A DNA stretch of 7,514 nt from Bacteroidota bacterium (GTDB lineage Bacteria; Bacteroidota; Bacteroidia; UKL13-3). The notes under the pieces were generated by a model that was given only the letters and a program-made list of their open reading frames with translations, was not told the origin of the DNA and did not search any database. Positions 6,450 through 7,514 of this stretch are shown in pieces (position 1 is the stretch's first letter; each line of letters starts with the position of its first letter). The stretch is from the NCBI GenBank assembly GCA_004293295.1, contig RDYC01000300.1, forward strand, positions 1 to 7,514, read 5' to 3'. The translations under genes were made by a program, and so were the position numbers.

Positions 6450-7514
6450 ATGCCAGATACAAACATAAAAGTAAAACTCCCACAACTGCCCCCATTAATA
6501 GGCGAGGCTGAACAAGATGACCAACTTTACATTTGGGATAAAAGTGCAGGTAAGTTATGTAAAGCCGATATTTCGCAGTTACCATTTGGAACAGGTGGCG
6601 GTAACGGTGGTTTGCCCATTTTGCCAGCTACTTTTACAGTAACTACCACATCCCCTAGTTACAGCACCGCAGGCGGAGCATCTATTGTGAGCGATACTCG
6701 CTTAATTGATGCAACAGGCTACACCGTACGCACAACACAACTAAACAACGCAGCCTTTAGAGCCAGCGAAATAGCCTACGATGCCGTAAATGGTAAGTTT
6801 ACCATCCCTAACTTTGTGTTGCTCCCTAATGAAATGTTTATTATTGATGCACCAGGGAAAGCATCAAACGGGAGTTCGGCAGGTGGCAGTTATGATGATT
6901 TAATTAAGCGTATAACTTTGCTAGAGCAAATTGCCGCACCTATGATGCCTAGCGTTTTTGGCGCAAGGGGGGGTATGTTGCTTTGGCGTAAACCAGCAAA
7001 CGAAATACCAGCAGGCTGGCAGGAGGTTATAGATTATAGAGGTAGAACCGTAATAGGTAACGACCCTAACGACCTTGATTTTTCGGGGGTTGGTACTAAA
7101 ACGGGAGGTAGCAAAGATAAGTTTATTGAGTTAAAACATATACCCAATGGGCTTAATATTTGGGTTAATAAAACAAAAGGGAAAGACCCTTACATAGCAC
7201 CTCCTTGGTTAATACCCAACGGACGAGGTGCAACAACTAGCGACCCTAACCATCCTGCAAACCCAAATACAACAGATGTATTAACAACTTTGCCATTTAA
7301 TAGTGGTTTAAATTACAATGCTAGCTTACCTGTACAGCAATATCCGTTAAACACACCAAGAATTTACCCAGAGAAATTTCAAACATTAGACCCTTATCGT
7401 ATCGTCATGTTTATTGAGTTCGTAGGCATAGGTAATGTTACACCACCAATTGTACCGCCTACACCATTAGTTTTGGGAAGTGTTGTTAAAGACGGAGTAG
7501 ACATAACAATAAAC
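6450..7514 (+). CDS. Tail fibre or tip protein with collar-like region, C-terminus cut by window edge
   Basis: The frame is open from the ATG at 6450 to the last base (355 codons, no stop), so the C-terminus is missing. An in-frame TAA at 6432-6434 and no other start between them fix the start. The N-terminus (KVKLPQLPPLIGEAEQDDQL, then YIWDKSAGKL) resembles the short segments that attach Bacteroidota phage fibres to the baseplate. A glycine-rich hinge (residues 47-54) precedes a strand-rich region at 60-135. A short helix at 148-162 (YDDLIKRITLLEQIA) could help trimerise. Residues 184-232 (EIPAGWQEVIDYRGRTVIGN, GGSKDKFIELKHIP) resemble the 'GW...DLRGRF..G...GG...' pattern of phage tail-collar domains, closed by PYRIVMFIEFV at 315-325. 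A proline-rich linker (PPIVPPTP) then leads to a new, possibly immunoglobulin- or fibronectin-like strand. It is the most likely host-contact protein here. Confidence 0.75.
   Translation, partial: MPDTNIKVKLPQLPPLIGEAEQDDQLYIWDKSAGKLCKADISQLPFGTGGGNGGLPILPATFTVTTTSPSYSTAGGASIVSDTRLIDATGYTVRTTQLNNAAFRASEIAYDAVNGKFTIPNFVLLPNEMFIIDAPGKASNGSSAGGSYDDLIKRITLLEQIAAPMMPSVFGARGGMLLWRKPANEIPAGWQEVIDYRGRTVIGNDPNDLDFSGVGTKTGGSKDKFIELKHIPNGLNIWVNKTKGKDPYIAPPWLIPNGRGATTSDPNHPANPNTTDVLTTLPFNSGLNYNASLPVQQYPLNTPRIYPEKFQTLDPYRIVMFIEFVGIGNVTPPIVPPTPLVLGSVVKDGVDITIN
6967..6973 (+). repeat. Run of seven G within the fibre gene
   Basis: This is the longest G run in an AT-rich window. It lies in codons 173-175 of the fibre gene (AGG GGG GGT), just before the collar-like region. 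Loss of one G would bring in a TAG at 7030-7032. Gain of one G would bring in a TAA at 6989-6991. Length changes would therefore switch off the C-terminal part of the protein. Whether the run varies in nature cannot be seen from one sequence. Confidence 0.6.

Noticed and set aside
7021..7026. AGGAGG inside the fibre gene as a site for an internal start
   Set aside because: No ATG, GTG or TTG in the fibre frame follows at suitable spacing, and the bases encode ordinary residues of the collar-like region.
1..7514. Search for tRNA genes, CRISPR arrays, insertion sequences, inverted repeats at gene ends, terminators and promoters
   Set aside because: Genes are packed end to end with junctions of one base, and I saw no repeats, stem-loop plus T-run or transposase-like sequence that I could support.

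Overview
The window is a stretch of the tail-structure module of a long-tailed (siphovirus-like) bacteriophage or prophage. All genes are on the + strand and together cover every base. The host is most likely a member of the Bacteroidota. The evidence for this is the AT-rich, A/T-ending codon usage, gene starts without a convincing Shine-Dalgarno sequence, and proteins whose sequence style matches tail genes I recall from Bacteroides and Flavobacterium-type prophages. I cannot tell whether this is a free phage or an integrated one: no integrase, attachment site, packaging, lysis or host gene is visible.

Layout, left to right. (1) 1-4073: a tape measure protein, cut at its N-terminus by the window edge (1356 residues visible). 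It sets tail length and occupies the tail tube. (2) 4073-4558: a 161-residue protein in the position of a distal tail (Dit-like) protein. (3) 4560-5078: a 172-residue protein of unknown function with a helical N-terminus and a strand-rich, repeat-like C-terminus. (4) 5078-6448: a 456-residue baseplate hub / tail-associated (Tal, gp27-like) protein starting with GTG. (5) 6450-7514: a tail fibre or tip protein, open at the right edge (355 residues visible), with a tail-collar-like region and a proline-rich linker leading into a further domain. This last gene runs off the window without a stop codon.

The order tape measure, distal tail, hub, fibre is the assembly order of a siphovirus tail tip. 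The four junctions are all within one nucleotide (-1, +1, -1, +1), so the genes probably form one translationally coupled transcript. There is no gap that could hold a promoter, terminator or RNA gene.

I did not find a new defence system, mobile element or CRISPR array. The points most worth following are the uncharacterised 172-residue protein lodged between two tail-tip genes, a run of seven G in the fibre gene that could act as an on/off slippage site, and the complete absence from 7.5 kb of three four-base palindromes (GATC, CCGG, CGCG), with CATG seen only once.
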